A stretch of 64,000 nucleotides of DNA, taken from Dillenia suffruticosa. Lineage: Eukaryota > Streptophyta > Magnoliopsida > Dilleniales > Dilleniaceae. The stretch covers positions 3,487,001 to 3,551,000 of the forward strand of contig JAVTVX010000027.1 in the NCBI GenBank assembly GCA_033439265.1, read 5' to 3'. The position numbers were made by a program, and so were the translations under genes. Below the pieces are notes generated by a model that made no database searches, was not told the origin of the DNA, and saw only the letters and a program-made list of their open reading frames with translations. Below are positions 50,961 through 64,000 of the stretch, piece after piece (positions within the stretch are counted from its first letter, which is position 1; each line of letters opens with the position of its first letter).

Positions 50961-51568
50961 CTACCACTCAACTCCATGGTGGAGATGAGCAGCCACACCT
51001 AGCCTTCCATTGCAGTCATGCTCGAGGATCTTGCTCATATTAAAGCCTCCCACTCCGAATGCCCTTGAAGTCACTTGTGCAGTGATCGGATAATAACCAC
51101 CATCGAAAGGACTCTGAAAATGATCCGTCTTAAAAACTACAGAGTTAGAAGTTTATGGATGTCATCAACAACAATAGTATTAGCATCATTAGTATTATGA
51201 GACTGATCTTCTTGTCTAGCTAAGGAGTTCTTCTCTCCTTCTGTTTCTCTGTACTTGTTGAGATAAACCTTTAAAGGTCCAATATAGTTCTCGAATCCTA
51301 AAGCGTTCATGGCCCAAAGAAGATCATCTCCGTTGATTGTCTTCCGTTTTTCTATCCGACACTTGTCAGAGGCTTCGCCGGTGATGAAGCTGATGAACTC
51401 AAGACACACTGTTGGACAGTTTCCTTGGCTTCTTTTTGCAGTTGCAGGAAGAGATTTCTTCATGATACGGCTAACATTGGCAATGGGAAGAAACTGATCT
51501 TGCTGAGCTGTCGGATAAGTCCCCAGATAATGGGCTTCTGACCGGGCTAGACTGGTTTCTTTTTCCAC
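50961..51568 (-). pseudogene. NF-YB2/3-like gene, decayed duplicate copy
   Basis: Clear homologue of the NF-YB gene at 63435. The histone-fold core is still readable: '[20 protein letters not shown]' and '[13 protein letters not shown]'. Damage is visible in four places. There is no ATG at the expected N-terminus: the open frame upstream of the core begins at a GTG and reaches a stop without an ATG. A 7-bp loss plus a compensating 2-bp loss replaces the conserved [14 protein letters not shown] helix with an unrelated [14 protein letters not shown] one-base loss at the DIHK position truncates the C-terminus after LLTL. A block of about 40 bp covering the Gly-rich tail segment is missing. NF-YB proteins pair with NF-YC to bind CCAAT boxes; the altered helix would probably block pairing. 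Confidence 0.85.
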
Positions 51569-51570
51569 TC

Positions 51571-54500
51571 GTGGAGGCTGAGTTCAGAGGAATAGAAAGG
51601 GCTTTTTCTTTTAGAGAGTTGGATGAAAGAGTTGCTTGTGGGATTCAATAATCAGAGACTTCTAGGCTTATAAACTACGTGAAGAGGCAAAAGGACAACA
51701 AAAATTTATAATAGAATAAAAACGTGGGAAGACGGTTTGATGTGGATGGAAAAGAAATAAACAATGACTTAGCAACCAAGAGTCGTTTTAAGCATTGGTG
51801 TGTGAATTCTGGAATCTAACCGGTACACATCTGATCAGTTTTTCTAAGTGGAAAAACGAATTTCCCCAAAGTAAATGGAAGGAGACGAACATGATTTTTT
51901 TTTTTTTTTTTTTGGAAATTTATCACTTTCCATCCTTCGTTTCGACAAATTGTTTCTATATTAATTGTAAAATGTAATAAATATATATATAGTTTTTTTT
52001 TTCTAATATATGCAGACTATAACAGTTTATTGAGTATTTCATTAGTTAGATAACTTGATCTCAGAAGGTGAAAACATGATTCGTACCATGCTAATCAGAT
52101 TTTTTTCCCTATTATTATAATAGAATTTCAATTATTTCTTTTCTGGTATAAGCTATATGGTATGCATTAAATTTTATGGTTCAAAATTGCTCTAATGCAA
52201 TTAAGGATTAAAAGTGTATTTCCTACTGGCTAAATAGGGATTTGGATGCATATCTCAGGCCCTTTTAGCATACATATGTGAGATCATAAATGTGCGATAT
52301 CCATGCTCTCAACACATCTCCAAAAAATTTCAATCTCACCTGTGAGAGAAGGATAAAAGTTCCAACATAAATCAGATGAAGGATGCGACTGTCCTAAAAT
52401 ATGTATGAAAGTTGCTTCTAAGACACGATGTATCTTAACAGTTTATGGAGCTTAGAAAACTTGGTTCCTGTCATGCCCAAGAAACTTTCTCTGCACCTCA
52501 TTTTCTCCAAGAACTAAGGGGTCCCTAGTTTCCAGGGCTTCACAGACCCTTTCAACTGGAGTTTAAGTTAAACAATAAATGAGTAGAGATGACATGACTC
52601 ACTTAAAATAAAAGCACAGTATATGATCAAATCTCATTTCAGTGGTGAGGAGAGCTCCTGTGTTGGGATGAAGTGAACCTAGTCATCTATTCTGCAGACC
52701 CCACATGTTCCAAATTGATTGCTGAACCGATGCAAAACGATACTGTACAAGATATTTTGCATGGTTTGGTTGGTTTGGGCATAGCATACTTTTTATCGAT
52801 CTATGGCCTACTTATCCCAAGAATTGATTCTATTCCTATCACATCCATGCAAGCTGCAGAATATCAGGCTTAAAACCAGTAATTTCAGAGACAATTCTGT
52901 AAAAAATTAGAGAGCCCCAAGTCTAAGAACGTCATCAGAATGTCCAAATTAGGAACTCACATACCATTTTAATCATATCCAGTTTGGTGTTCAAAATGTG
53001 TTAGACAAATTGCAAATATCTAACTCTTGAAAGGTGAAAAAAGGTAAAGAAAAAAAAAGTACACTAATCTTATGTTGTATCCAACAAGGTTATTGGGGTT
53101 GAAAGCTTTAATGAAATAATGAAATCATGCAAATTCTTAGAGCATCATATAAAGTGAGTTCCTGCACTTCCATTCTCAAAGCCTCCTATTCCCTTTGATG
53201 TGTAAATTAAATTCTTTAAGAATTCTAGTCCCTTTTTCTTGATAATATGACCTAAGAAAGTTGCAATAAGTGGACTTTTTGAAATCTTAAGACTTAAGTG
53301 TTATAACTTCATTCCAACCATAAATTTCAAACCACCTAAGTTCTAGCTAAGCCTTGTAACAAGGAGGAGACAAATGGCTGCAGTTCGCAACTACTTCACC
53401 TATATTTTAACAGCATGATTAAATTATCTAAATATTGCTGTCCCCATAAGAAATATCAAACTAGAGTCTCAAGATTAATATACAAAGAAAGACATTGTTT
53501 ATGGGTTTCTTAGCACTTCACATACATTAGAACAGCATGATCTGAATCTCTAAATCTTGCTGTTCCCATAGAAAATAATAACCAAAGTCTGACGTTTAAC
53601 ATACAAACATTATATTGGTTAATGTATTTCCCTCCAATCATTCAAAAGATAACTGTAATAACATAAACCAGAAATAAACATAAATTAAGATTAGTCATAG
53701 ATTGAGGCTTCTAGGTCAACTATTAGATTAAACAAATAACTTTTCTTTGGTATTATATTGCTTGAAGAGGCATGCTTATAGGCACAAGATACACTGGTAG
53801 GAAAGCATCCAAACTAAAGAGATTGAACACCAAAGACAAGCTTAGATTCCAAAAGGTCTCCAATGTCTTTTCCATTTTCCTCTATTTTGATTTGTCTTAC
53901 TGTTTTAAGGCTCTGTTAAATCCAACTTGAACCATTTAAATCTGAAACACAAAAGGTTAGTATCATAAGCAAATAATTGCTGGTTTTCCTATTATCTCAC
54001 TATTTTTAACTAAAAAGTCATTAATAGAATGTAATAACAAAGACAACTAATGATAGAGACTCTATACTTTTCCAAACGGTCACCATATGAGCCTTTATAT
54101 CAAACCACGTTCAATGAAATTCACAAAGCATAATTCTGGTACATTTGGCTTCCTCAATTACATGATACAACTTTGACGAAGACTTACTAATAAAATATTA
54201 CCAATTTTCGACATGCTCTTTTGCAGTCCTTATTTTACTGCCCACAGAAAATCTAACCTAAACAAAGACATTTTGTCTCTACTAAGACTGCACATTCTTG
54301 TTTGCACTTGAATAAGTTAAACATGTCAGTGCAAAGGTCATTGTCCTTCCTTTCCAAAGTAATTTCTTACGTCTTAACAAATCTATATATAATTTTGGTC
54401 ACAAGACTTTTCAATACCTCCAGAAATAAAGTTCAACTATCGGTTAGTATTCCGTCGCTAACATCAGGTGCCGACAGGACATATTCAATCTTATCCTCGA

Positions 54501-54577
54501 TCTTGTGACTCCAGAACCTACCTCTCTGGAACCTTCTCCTAATTTGTTATATGTGCAGGCTAAGGTATTACCATCCG
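51571..54577. other. Upstream of the NF-YB pseudogene, then intergenic DNA
   Basis: 51571-51780 is the former NF-YB leader. Beyond that the sequence is moderately AT-rich with no splice-consistent exon set. An open stretch on the plus strand at 52680-52873 contains one hydrophobic segment (GLVGLGIAYFLSIYGLLIP) but has no ATG and no recognised family. A diverged tandem duplication (about 53393-53616) is listed separately. Confidence 0.45.
53393..53616. repeat. Diverged 122-bp tandem duplication
   Basis: About 53393-53494 and 53515-53616 share 'ACTTCAC.TA.ATT', 'AACAGCATGAT', 'TCTAAAT(A/C)TTGCTGT.CCCATA', and 'AT(T)AA(C/T)ATACAAA' in the same order. Confidence 0.65.
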
Positions 54578-56749
<2,172 letters not shown>

Positions 56750-57049
56750 CACTCCCTATCCCGATCCTCACACCATACCAATAAACAGCTTTCACGAAAT
56801 TTACAGCCTTAGACTCAGAAACCAATTGGGTCAATTCAATAACAAAGATCGCATCACGAAAAAACCCCATCAAACCTCATCCTTCGAGACACGAATGAAG
56901 CACCATCAAATAATCCATTCTGTGCAAACCTAATGAACATTGCATTGCAACAAACAAGGCCTCTCCTTTACATTCCCTCAAACAGATTATAACCCATATC
57001 TAGTGGACCACATTTTACATGCATATCAACCGTTGCTGTTTGTGCATAA

Positions 57050-57246
57050 ATATCAGTTGAAAAAGGCGATATTAGCACCGGAAACGGAAGCAATCGAAGA
57101 TGCTCGAATGGAGGCGGATTCGAGATAAAGTTGTTCGATAGTGGGAGGTCGTAGGTTATGGGAGGTCCATTGTACTCGACGGCTATGGAGTGACCGAGAT
57201 GATCTGCATCGAGAAGTGGAGCTCCGGCGGGTAACATTGGACCCAA
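57050..57246 (-). pseudogene. Fragment resembling the N-terminus of an extra-large G protein (XLG)
   Basis: A minus-strand open frame from the ATG at 57237 contains 'SIAVEYNGPPITYDLP', very close to the conserved N-terminal EYxGPPxxYDLP motif of plant XLG proteins as I remember it. It is followed by a Pro-rich linker, then runs directly into the PPR-like DMHVKCG block in the same frame. No Galpha domain is present anywhere in the window. It is probably an exon fragment captured next to a PPR relic; identity rests on one motif. Confidence 0.35.
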
Positions 57247-57369
57247 AACTTAACTTCTTCCCAAGTTTTGTTCTCCTCCGCATCAGAAAACATGGCGTTG
57301 GCTTTGGAGACGTGACATTAGGGCTTTGAATTTGAAACAGGACAAGAAGAAGACGTATGTAAACTTCAC

Positions 57370-59755
57370 CGGGAACCTGTCACACTGTCAGATGTCATCA
57401 GGGCGTCAGTACACAGTCATGTGGATTTAGTCCAGTCAGCAACGACGTGGTGCACAGGTCAGCAGGTTCAGCCATGTCAACATCCACCTGTTGTCCCAGT
57501 CAGCGGATGTAGTCCGGCCAGCATAACACGTGTACGACGAAGTCCAGTCAGCGGCCATGTGACTACCAGGTCAGCCATGCTTCCCAGTCAGCAGTCCAAC
57601 AGTCCACGTCTACACATGCGGCCCAGGATTCTAACTTTATGATAGGTCCAGTCACATCCACGTGGCATCCCGGTCAACTTGCAATCCAGTCAGCAGCCAC
57701 GTGTATTCCACCTGTATGGAATAGTCAAGTCATCATCCACGTGTTGTCAATGTCAGCGCTAAAATCCAGTCAGCAGTCCATGTCCGCATATTCAGCACAG
57801 TCAGCAGACAAGTGTTGTCCACGTGCCGTCCAAGTCCAGTCAGCATCGACGTGCAGACAAGGTCAGAGGTAGCTTCCACTCAACTGTCCACGTCGGCATG
57901 TTTAGCCCAGTCAACAGACAAGTGTTGTCCACTTTGACTTACTGAGCCAGGTAAGCATTCCACCTGGATGCAAAAGTCCAGTTAGCATCCACGTCTCGTC
58001 CATGTCAGTGCTACAATCCAGTCAGCCGCTCACGTAGGCAAATTAAGCCCAGTCAGCGGACAACTGTTGTCCACGTCTATTTACCTCGCCAGGTAAGCAT
58101 TCAACCTGGATGCGGAGGTCCAGTCAGCATCCATGTCTCGACCAGGTCAGAGCGACTATCCAGTCATCACTCCACGTCGGCAAATGAAAGCCAGTGAGCA
58201 GACAAGTGTTAGCCACGTCAACTCACAGTGCCGGGTAAGCATTCCACCTGGACTGACAAATCCAGTCATCATCCACGTCATATCCAGGTCAGCGCCACAA
58301 ACCAGTCAGCAGACAAATGCTATCCACGTGCTGTCAGAGCCCAGTCAACAGACAAGTGTTGTCCACTTTGACTTACTGAGCCAGGTAAGCATTCCACCTG
58401 GATGCACAAGTCCAGTTAGCATCCACGTCTCGTCCATGTCAGCGATACAATCCAGTCAGCCCCTCACGTAGGCAAATTAAGCCCAGTCAGCGAACAACTG
58501 TTGTCCACGTCAACTTACCACGCCAGGTAAGAATTCGACCTGGATGCGGAGGTCCAGTCAGCATCAACGTCTAGTCCAGGACAGAGAGACTATCCAGTCA
58601 TCACTCCACGTCGGCAAACGAAGGCCAGTCAGCAGACAGGTGTTAGCCACGTCAACTCACAGTGCCCGGTAAGCATTCCACCTGGACCGACAAATCCAGT
58701 CATCATCCACGTCATGTCCATGTCAGCACCACAAAACCAGTCAGCAGTCCACGTCGTCGTATTCAACACGGTCAGCAGACCAATGCTGTCCACGTGCGGT
58801 CCGAGCCCAGTCAGGATTGACGTGATGCCCATGTCAGTGGTAGAATCCAGTCAGTTGTCCACGTCAACATACCTCGCCAGGCAAGCATTCCACCTGGATG
58901 CGGAAGTCCAGTCAGCATCCACGTCTCGTCCAGGTCACAGCGACTATCCAGTCATCACTCCACGTCGGCAAATGAAGGCCAGTCAGCAGACAAGTGTTAG
59001 CCACGTCAACTCACAGTGCCCCGGTAAGCATTCCACCTGGACCGACAAATCCAGTCATCATCCACGTCATGTCCATGTCAGCACCACAAACCAGTCAGCA
59101 GACAAATGCTGTCAACGTGCTGTCCGAGCCCAGTCAGCATTGACGTGATGTCCATGTCAGTGGTAGAATCCAGTCAGTTGTCCACGTCGACATACCTCGC
59201 CAGGTAAGAATTCCACCTGGATGGACAAGTCCAGTCAGCATCCACGTCCTGTCCATGTCAGCGCCACAAACCAGTAGCAGTCCACGTCGGCATATTCAAC
59301 ACAGTCAGCAGACAAGTGTTGTCCACGTCGACATACCTCGCCAGGTAAACATTCCACGTGGATGCGGGAGTCCAGTCATCACTCCACGTCGGCAAATGAA
59401 GGCCAGTAAGCAGACAAGTGTTAGCCACGTTGACTCACCGCGCCAGGTAAGTATTCCACCTGGATGGACGAGTCGGGTCAGCATCCACGTCTTGTCCAGG
59501 CCAGCGCCACAAACCAGTCAGCAGTCCACGTCCGGATATTCATCCAAGTCAGCAGACAATTGTTGTCCACGTAGACTGACTTATTCATGTAAGTAATTCA
59601 CCTGTATGACCATGTCCCGTCATCGCCCACGTGGTTCCTAATCCAGTCAGGTCTGCAATCCGGTCGGCAGTCTACGTGGCGTCCAAGTCAACAATGCAAC
59701 CCAGTCCGGTCCGGTTCAGAGTGTTGACTAAAGCTTTGACTGAGAGGTTCAACCA
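57370..59755. repeat. Complex tandem repeat array with 434-bp higher-order period
   Basis: Roughly 2.4 kb of GC-richer DNA built from CCAGTCAGCA, CCACGTC and CAGGTAAGCATTCCACCTGGATG modules. The CCAGGTAAGCATTCCACCTGG anchor recurs about every 100-210 bp (mostly 141-150) at 57947, 58089, 58231, 58381, 58523, 58665, about 58876, 59018, 59200, 59341 and 59443. The first three anchors recur exactly 434 bp later (57947/58381, 58089/58523, 58231/58665), so a three-unit block was duplicated. The 5' end (57370-57946) has only the short CCAGTCAGCA/CCACGT modules. By hand count there are about 45 ACGT cores, mostly CCACGTC or CCACGTG. Open frames across it (up to 144 codons) are repeat-derived. No transposon hallmark was found. 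Confidence 0.93.
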
Positions 59756-60712
59756 ATTTTCAGCCGGTTTTCTGGTCAACCAGACCGGTTCCTAGGGTTT
59801 TAAGGTGTTCCGAATTCATTTCTGGGTTTAGATTAGCTAAATTCAGACTCTACAAATAGGGTTTTTTGCTTTTTTCCCAAAATTTTCATGCCATAAATGA
59901 TTGGTTTTCAAGTAAAATGGGGTTTCCCTTTTCCTGATACATGTGGAATTCAAACAATCAAAAACTATGACAGAGAAAGAGAGAGAGCAACAAAAGATCA
60001 TTGTAATAATAATTAGCGGTATCATAATTTCAAAATAAATCAATAAATTAATTAAAACTTAAAACTACCAAATGTAAATAGTTGAAAAGCGTGTATATTT
60101 TTCAAATTGATTAGTCATAAATCATAAAGGGTAGATTAGTGGAAAAAAGTTTGGGAAAAAAAAAATGACAAGGAAGGGATGTCTGCCAAAAAATGGCACC
60201 TAATAATCGCGTCTACTCTCCGTGTTAACTAACCTTTTGGGGTTGATGTGGATAGTTTGCTATGGACCGCATCCGATTGAGCTCAATCCGATCCACCCAT
60301 TCAGGGAAAAGGGGTATACGAAGAATCAAATTTTGCTGACTTGGTTCTTTTTTTTTTTGGGTTTGATTTGAGGCCCCTGACGGGGTAGAAAATACGCGAT
60401 ATCGGAGCCGTAGGGTTTGGGAGAGGTATCGGCGGCTGAGATCTGTTGAGTGATGACCACCACGACAACAGAAAGGGAAAGAGAGGGACCCTTGAGAGAG
60501 AGACAGAGAGAGAGAGAAGACGGAAAATATGGAAAAGGAAAATCCAGGAGAAAGATTGGATTTGGATCGGAGGGATGCGTTCTTAATTTTTTTTTTTATA
60601 AGGATTTAAATTTGAGAAAAGAGGGATTTATATCACTAAATTATCCCCCGTGATCCGTTCTTACTTCTGAGGACGCGGCAGTGAGGGGGCAGATTTTGCT
60701 GACTCGGCGACG
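59756..60712. other. Intergenic DNA beyond the array, with a leader-like stretch
   Basis: 59700-59800 has a GC-rich tail with CCGGTT words (GGTCAACCAGACCGGTT). 60390-60600 looks like a plant 5' leader (GTAGGGTTT, GA repeats) with an ATG at about 60453, but the frame is mostly GA-derived Glu-Arg and no downstream exon is evident. Confidence 0.45.
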
Positions 60713-60895
60713 GTGTCAAGCATGGAGTGTATACAACCCAAAAAGAAAGAAGTCGCACCAACTCAGCAAAGCCCAACTCCTACACATCCCTATCACAAAG
60801 TGAAGGCCCATCAGGGTGAACTTGGAGGAGGGCGGCACATGGCTCGTGTGGATGTTTGTGTGCAATTGGTTCACTCTACAAACTCAGCATTTTTA

Positions 60896-61510
60896 GTGTA
60901 AAAAGAAAATTGAATACGATTTTAAAATCACATTAAAAATATAAAACAATATAAATATTAAATATAGATAAGTATGATTGTGATATCGTGTTAAAAAAAT
61001 ATCAAACCTAATACTGTATTATTTTATTAAAATTATTATAATAAATTAAATTTATATTAAAAACTCATTATTACAAAATATATAAACAATTATTATAAAT
61101 ATGGAACAAATCGATAATTGATTTGATTTTAATATATAACATATTTTTTAATATTCTCTCAGATTCAATGGGTGTAATAAAAATTATTTAAATTTAAAAT
61201 ATAGATAAAGAATCTTGGATTTGGCTTTGGCTTTGGCTTTGGTTTCATACTCCAGCTCCTTCTCAAGGTCCGATTCTTTTGATGATGTATACGGACGCAT
61301 GAATAACCCTTTTTATAAAGATGTTATGATAATATGTAAAAAGAAAATTGAATATGATTGTAAAATTATATTAAAATATTAAAATATAAAATAATATGAC
61401 TATAAAAAATAGATAAATATAGTAGTGATACAATATTAGAAAGTATTAAACCTAATGTTCTATTACTTCATTTGAATTGTTACAATAAATTGAGTTTATA
61501 TAAAAAATAG
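60896..61510. repeat. Diverged direct duplication of about 175 bp inside copy B
   Basis: 60896-61070 and 61335-61510 share GTAAAAAGAAAATTGAATA, 'TAAATAT', 'AT..AACCTAAT..T.TATTA' and 'ATAATAAATT.A.TTTATA'. A third partial piece follows at about 61500-61545. Confidence 0.7.
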
Positions 61511-62493
61511 ATAAATATAGTTGTGATACAATAATATGACTAATGCATCCTATTTGATTTGTTTATTCAATTTTAGACAAAGAGGGGGAAGAAATGAGAT
61601 TTAGAACGAAACTACTATATGTGATTATCCTTTAAGAATCGATATCAATTAATCAAAACTACCATTCGTGGAAATGCTTGAATTAATATAAGAAGAAAAA
61701 AGAAACCATGATGAATTTAATTATCGACAATTTCTTCTTATATTTGATTTTGTTTTGTTATAATTTTCTCCTACTTTGATAGTATAATTAAAAATTTAAA
61801 AAGGTGCATAGCTTAGTGTAAGTGAAACCGTTAAATTTTATTAATGACCTGTGAATTTAGTGACAGAATACTAAATTTTTTTAATCACGGACTTGAGTTT
61901 GTATCTTGAAAATAAAAAAATAAATATTGAGAGGGTTGATCCTTAATTGGACCCTACGACTATTTAAATTAGTTAAGTTTTTAAATATCAATGGTCAAAT
62001 AAAAAAAAAAAATCTTCTTATTTTGATGAGTCGGATTGATGACCTTAAGTTGTTGCCCTTTCCTCAAGTTGGTGAGTCGGATTGATGACCCTAAATGAGG
62101 CATTCTAAAAACCCAAAAAATAGCAAAATGTGTCCATGCACCTGAAGATGTCTCGCATAGACTCACAATAGAATATATGATCTATTGTGCTTTAATTAGA
62201 GTAAAATTATATATTTAGTTTTTAAATTATTATAAATTATAATTTAATATGAAATACGATTTTCATTTTTTCATTTTTATTTTGTTAAACTTATTTTCAT
62301 AACCTATTGGTTAACATAATTAGTGTAATAATCAAAGATAAAAGTATTAACTTTGGTCTTTTTAACAAGGTATAAAGAAGAGGAGGGGACAACTGGTTTA
62401 GTAACCTCCCTCGAATGACTTTGAGAAGTAGCTGTTCTACCCAAAGTGGACGAGTATATGGACAATGCATCGCATATACTTATTATTTTTTTC

Positions 62494-62495
<2 letters not shown>

Positions 62496-62534
<39 letters not shown>
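62496..62534. repeat. GA microsatellite in duplication copy B
   Basis: About 19 GA units at the site equivalent to 50056-50089 in copy A. Confidence 0.85.
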
Positions 62535-62536
<2 letters not shown>

Positions 62537-63434
62537 CTTTTTTCTTGCTTGGTCAGAAGAGGGGGATCAGTGAAGCGCCGGACCTCTGACCGGTTCACGT
62601 TCCAACCTTTTTTTTTTTACCAACAAGTATTTAGATTATTCGATTAATTATTTAGATTATTCGATTAATTTGATTTGAATATTACGAGACCAAATTAAGG
62701 AGTTGGTTCTTCTAACGCCTATTTTTTTATTATCAAAACTTAAATTTAATATTTTGATTAAGAAAATTTAGTATTTTGTTATTAAATTTGATGTTGGTGT
62801 CGGTGTTGGTGTTACAACTTCAATCGTTTGTCATGAAAATGCTATATGCATAGGTCTTATGTTTCAAATAAATTGCTCATAATCATTCTTTGGGGACTTT
62901 TACACAGGAAGTGTTTGTCCAATGAAACCCCGAAACCAAAATTTTCTAGGAGTAATCTTTCTTAGATTTGGTCTGTAAGGATTGGATGGACTATGTTTGA
63001 ACGCTGTCATTTTGGCATAAAGTTGCTGTCGTTGGCATCTATGCTCAAGGTACCATACATTCAACCAAAACATGAGAGAGAGAGAGAGAGAGAGTTAGCA
63101 TTAGAAACATTTTGATTTACACCAATCAATAAACCCTTTTTTTAACAAGAAGATCGAAAAATTACAATCTATAAAAGAACAAAAACAAGGCCATCTTGCC
63201 TTCCCATGATAGTGCTTAAGTTGATCATCTTTTCCACGAAATGAAAGGAAAAGACCAGATCAACAAAACACATAGAAGCAACCAGTCAATAATCAAGCTG
63301 AATTAAAACAGCATAAATTTCATTGATCATGTTCAATAAAATTTTACATTAGGAGATAGTATATAGATAGAAGGTTAATAAATTCAACAAAATCAAGAAA
63401 TTAGAAAGTTTCTAAAAGCCTGAAATCATAATCT

Positions 63435-64000
63435 CTACCACTCAACTCCATGGTGGAGATGAGCAGCCATAGCTAGCTTTCCATTGCCATCATGCTCGTG
63501 GATCTTGCTCATATTAAAGCCTCCCACCGCAAAATTCTCGCCATAGCCAATGATCCTTCCACCATCTCCGAATCCCCTTGAAGTCACTTGTGCAGTGATC
63601 GGATAATTACCACCATTGAAAGGACTCTGAAAATGATCAATCTTAGTAACTACAGGGTTAGAAGTCTTATGGATATCAACAACAGCAATAGTATTAGCAG
63701 CGTTAGTATTATGAGACTGATCATCTTGTCTAGCTGAGGAGTTCTTCTCTCCTTCTGTTTCTCTGTACTTGTTGAGATAAACCTTTAAAGGTCCAATATA
63801 GTTCTCGAATCCTAAAGTGGTCATGGCCCAGAGAAGATCATCTCCGTTGATTGTCTTCCGTTTTTCTCTCTGACACTTGTCAGAGGCTTCCCCCGTGATG
63901 AAGCTGATGAACTCAGACACACACTCCTGGACAGTTTCTTTGGCTTCTTTGGATATTTTTGCAGTTGCAGGAAGAGATTTCTTCATAATACGGCTAACAT
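63435..64000 (-). CDS. NF-YB2/3-like CCAAT-binding subunit, 5' end beyond window
   Basis: Open from the window edge (codon split at 64000) to TAG 63435-63437, at least 188 residues, no intron. The visible part starts inside the histone-fold core ([16 protein letters not shown]), then '[20 protein letters not shown]', '[20 protein letters not shown]' and '[16 protein letters not shown]'. These are the NF-YB core with the [19 protein letters not shown] wording of the NF-YB2/3 branch. The tail is Gly- and His-rich and ends HHGVEW. NF-YB pairs with NF-YC; the dimer joins NF-YA or CONSTANS at CCAAT or CORE elements, and NF-YB2/3 promote flowering in Arabidopsis. Its duplicate at 50961 is broken, so this copy is probably the functional one. 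The N-terminus and start codon are not in the window. Confidence 0.93.
   Translation of the reverse strand, partial: VSRIMKKSLPATAKISKEAKETVQECVSEFISFITGEASDKCQREKRKTINGDDLLWAMTTLGFENYIGPLKVYLNKYRETEGEKNSSARQDDQSHNTNAANTIAVVDIHKTSNPVVTKIDHFQSPFNGGNYPITAQVTSRGFGDGGRIIGYGENFAVGGFNMSKIHEHDGNGKLAMAAHLHHGVEW

Larger units (their letters stand above)
48440..51570. repeat. Segmental duplication, copy A (partner 60713-64000)
   Basis: Homology with 60713-64000 starts with a GGAGTGTAT(G/A)CAACCCA block and continues strongly from about 48915 (partner about 61550) to the NF-YB sequence. Shared landmarks are 'AAAGAGGG..GA.GAAATGAGA', 'CAAGTTGGTGAGTCGGATTG', 'GTATTAACTTTGGTCTTT', a GA microsatellite, 'GGATCAGTGAAGCGCCGGAC' and the NF-YB 3' end. 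Orientation is direct and spacing about 12.3-12.6 kb. Copy A has a roughly 190-bp block at about 48495-48690 that B lacks. Confidence 0.9.
60713..64000. repeat. Segmental duplication, copy B (partner 48440-51570), runs off window
   Basis: Direct-orientation partner of copy A and open at the window edge. It carries an intact-looking NF-YB gene. It also contains a local duplication absent from A (about 60896-61070 and 61335-61510) and a doubled GATGAGTCGGATTGATGACC / GGTGAGTCGGATTGATGACC motif at 62025-62090. Confidence 0.9.

Noticed and set aside
51137-51568. Calling NF-YB copy A a functional 143-residue gene
   Set aside because: There is no ATG at the N-terminus, the fold helix is replaced, and the C-terminus is frameshifted relative to copy B.
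52673-52873. Plus-strand frame with a hydrophobic helix
   Set aside because: It starts at GTG rather than ATG in a plant genome and has no recognised relatives; kept only as a note in the intergenic entry.
57141-57329. Plus-strand open frame over the XLG-like fragment
   Set aside because: It is antisense to the better-supported minus-strand motif and has no recognisable content.
58133-59148. Open frames of 112-144 codons in the tandem array
   Set aside because: They follow the repeat period, change frame between units and have no protein signature; long GC-richer repeats produce such frames by chance.

Overview
This is nuclear DNA from a flowering plant, most likely a eudicot. The evidence is an AT-rich background, GT-AG introns, long CT/GA microsatellites, small decayed transposons, and genes whose best-recognised relatives are land-plant proteins. 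The species cannot be named from sequence alone. Gene models were assembled by eye. For every multi-exon gene the splice sites and reading-frame phases were checked exon by exon, and each closes on a single open frame.

Layout. 1-1.6 kb: AT-rich DNA with a decayed LINE 3' end (-). 1.68-3.95 kb: a two-exon gene (+) for a small unrecognised membrane protein. 6.26-8.97 kb: a five-exon unrecognised gene (+) with a GC-AG intron; its 5' end lies in a small tandem duplication interrupted by a MITE-like insert. 10.9-12.4 kb: a five-exon plastid-targeted membrane protein (-). 14.1-24.0 kb: a ten-exon RKP/KPC1-type RING E3 ubiquitin ligase (-). 24.0-31.9 kb: a long gene-poor stretch with diverged tandem repeats, a MITE-like element and a compact GC-rich hairpin cluster. 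32.0-42.4 kb: a 14-exon HEAT INTOLERANT 4-like gene (+). 44.5-48.1 kb: a five-exon CPR5 gene (-). 48.4-51.6 kb and 60.7-64.0 kb: two copies of a segmental duplication, each carrying an NF-YB gene (-). The first copy is a pseudogene; the second is open but runs off the window edge. Between them lie a tRNA-type SINE with perfect 15-bp target-site duplications, a possible small spliced gene overlapping a decayed PPR gene, and a 2.4-kb GC-richer tandem array (57.4-59.75 kb) with a 434-bp higher-order period and about 45 ACGT cores.

How the genes relate. Plant genes are not in operons and no shared regulation is visible. RKP acts on CDK inhibitors and CPR5 is linked to CDK-inhibitor signalling in Arabidopsis, but their proximity here is probably chance. 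The parts least explained by known families are the 57.4-59.75 kb array, the 54.6-57.3 kb composite locus, the 26.99-27.12 kb hairpin pair and the GC-AG-intron gene.
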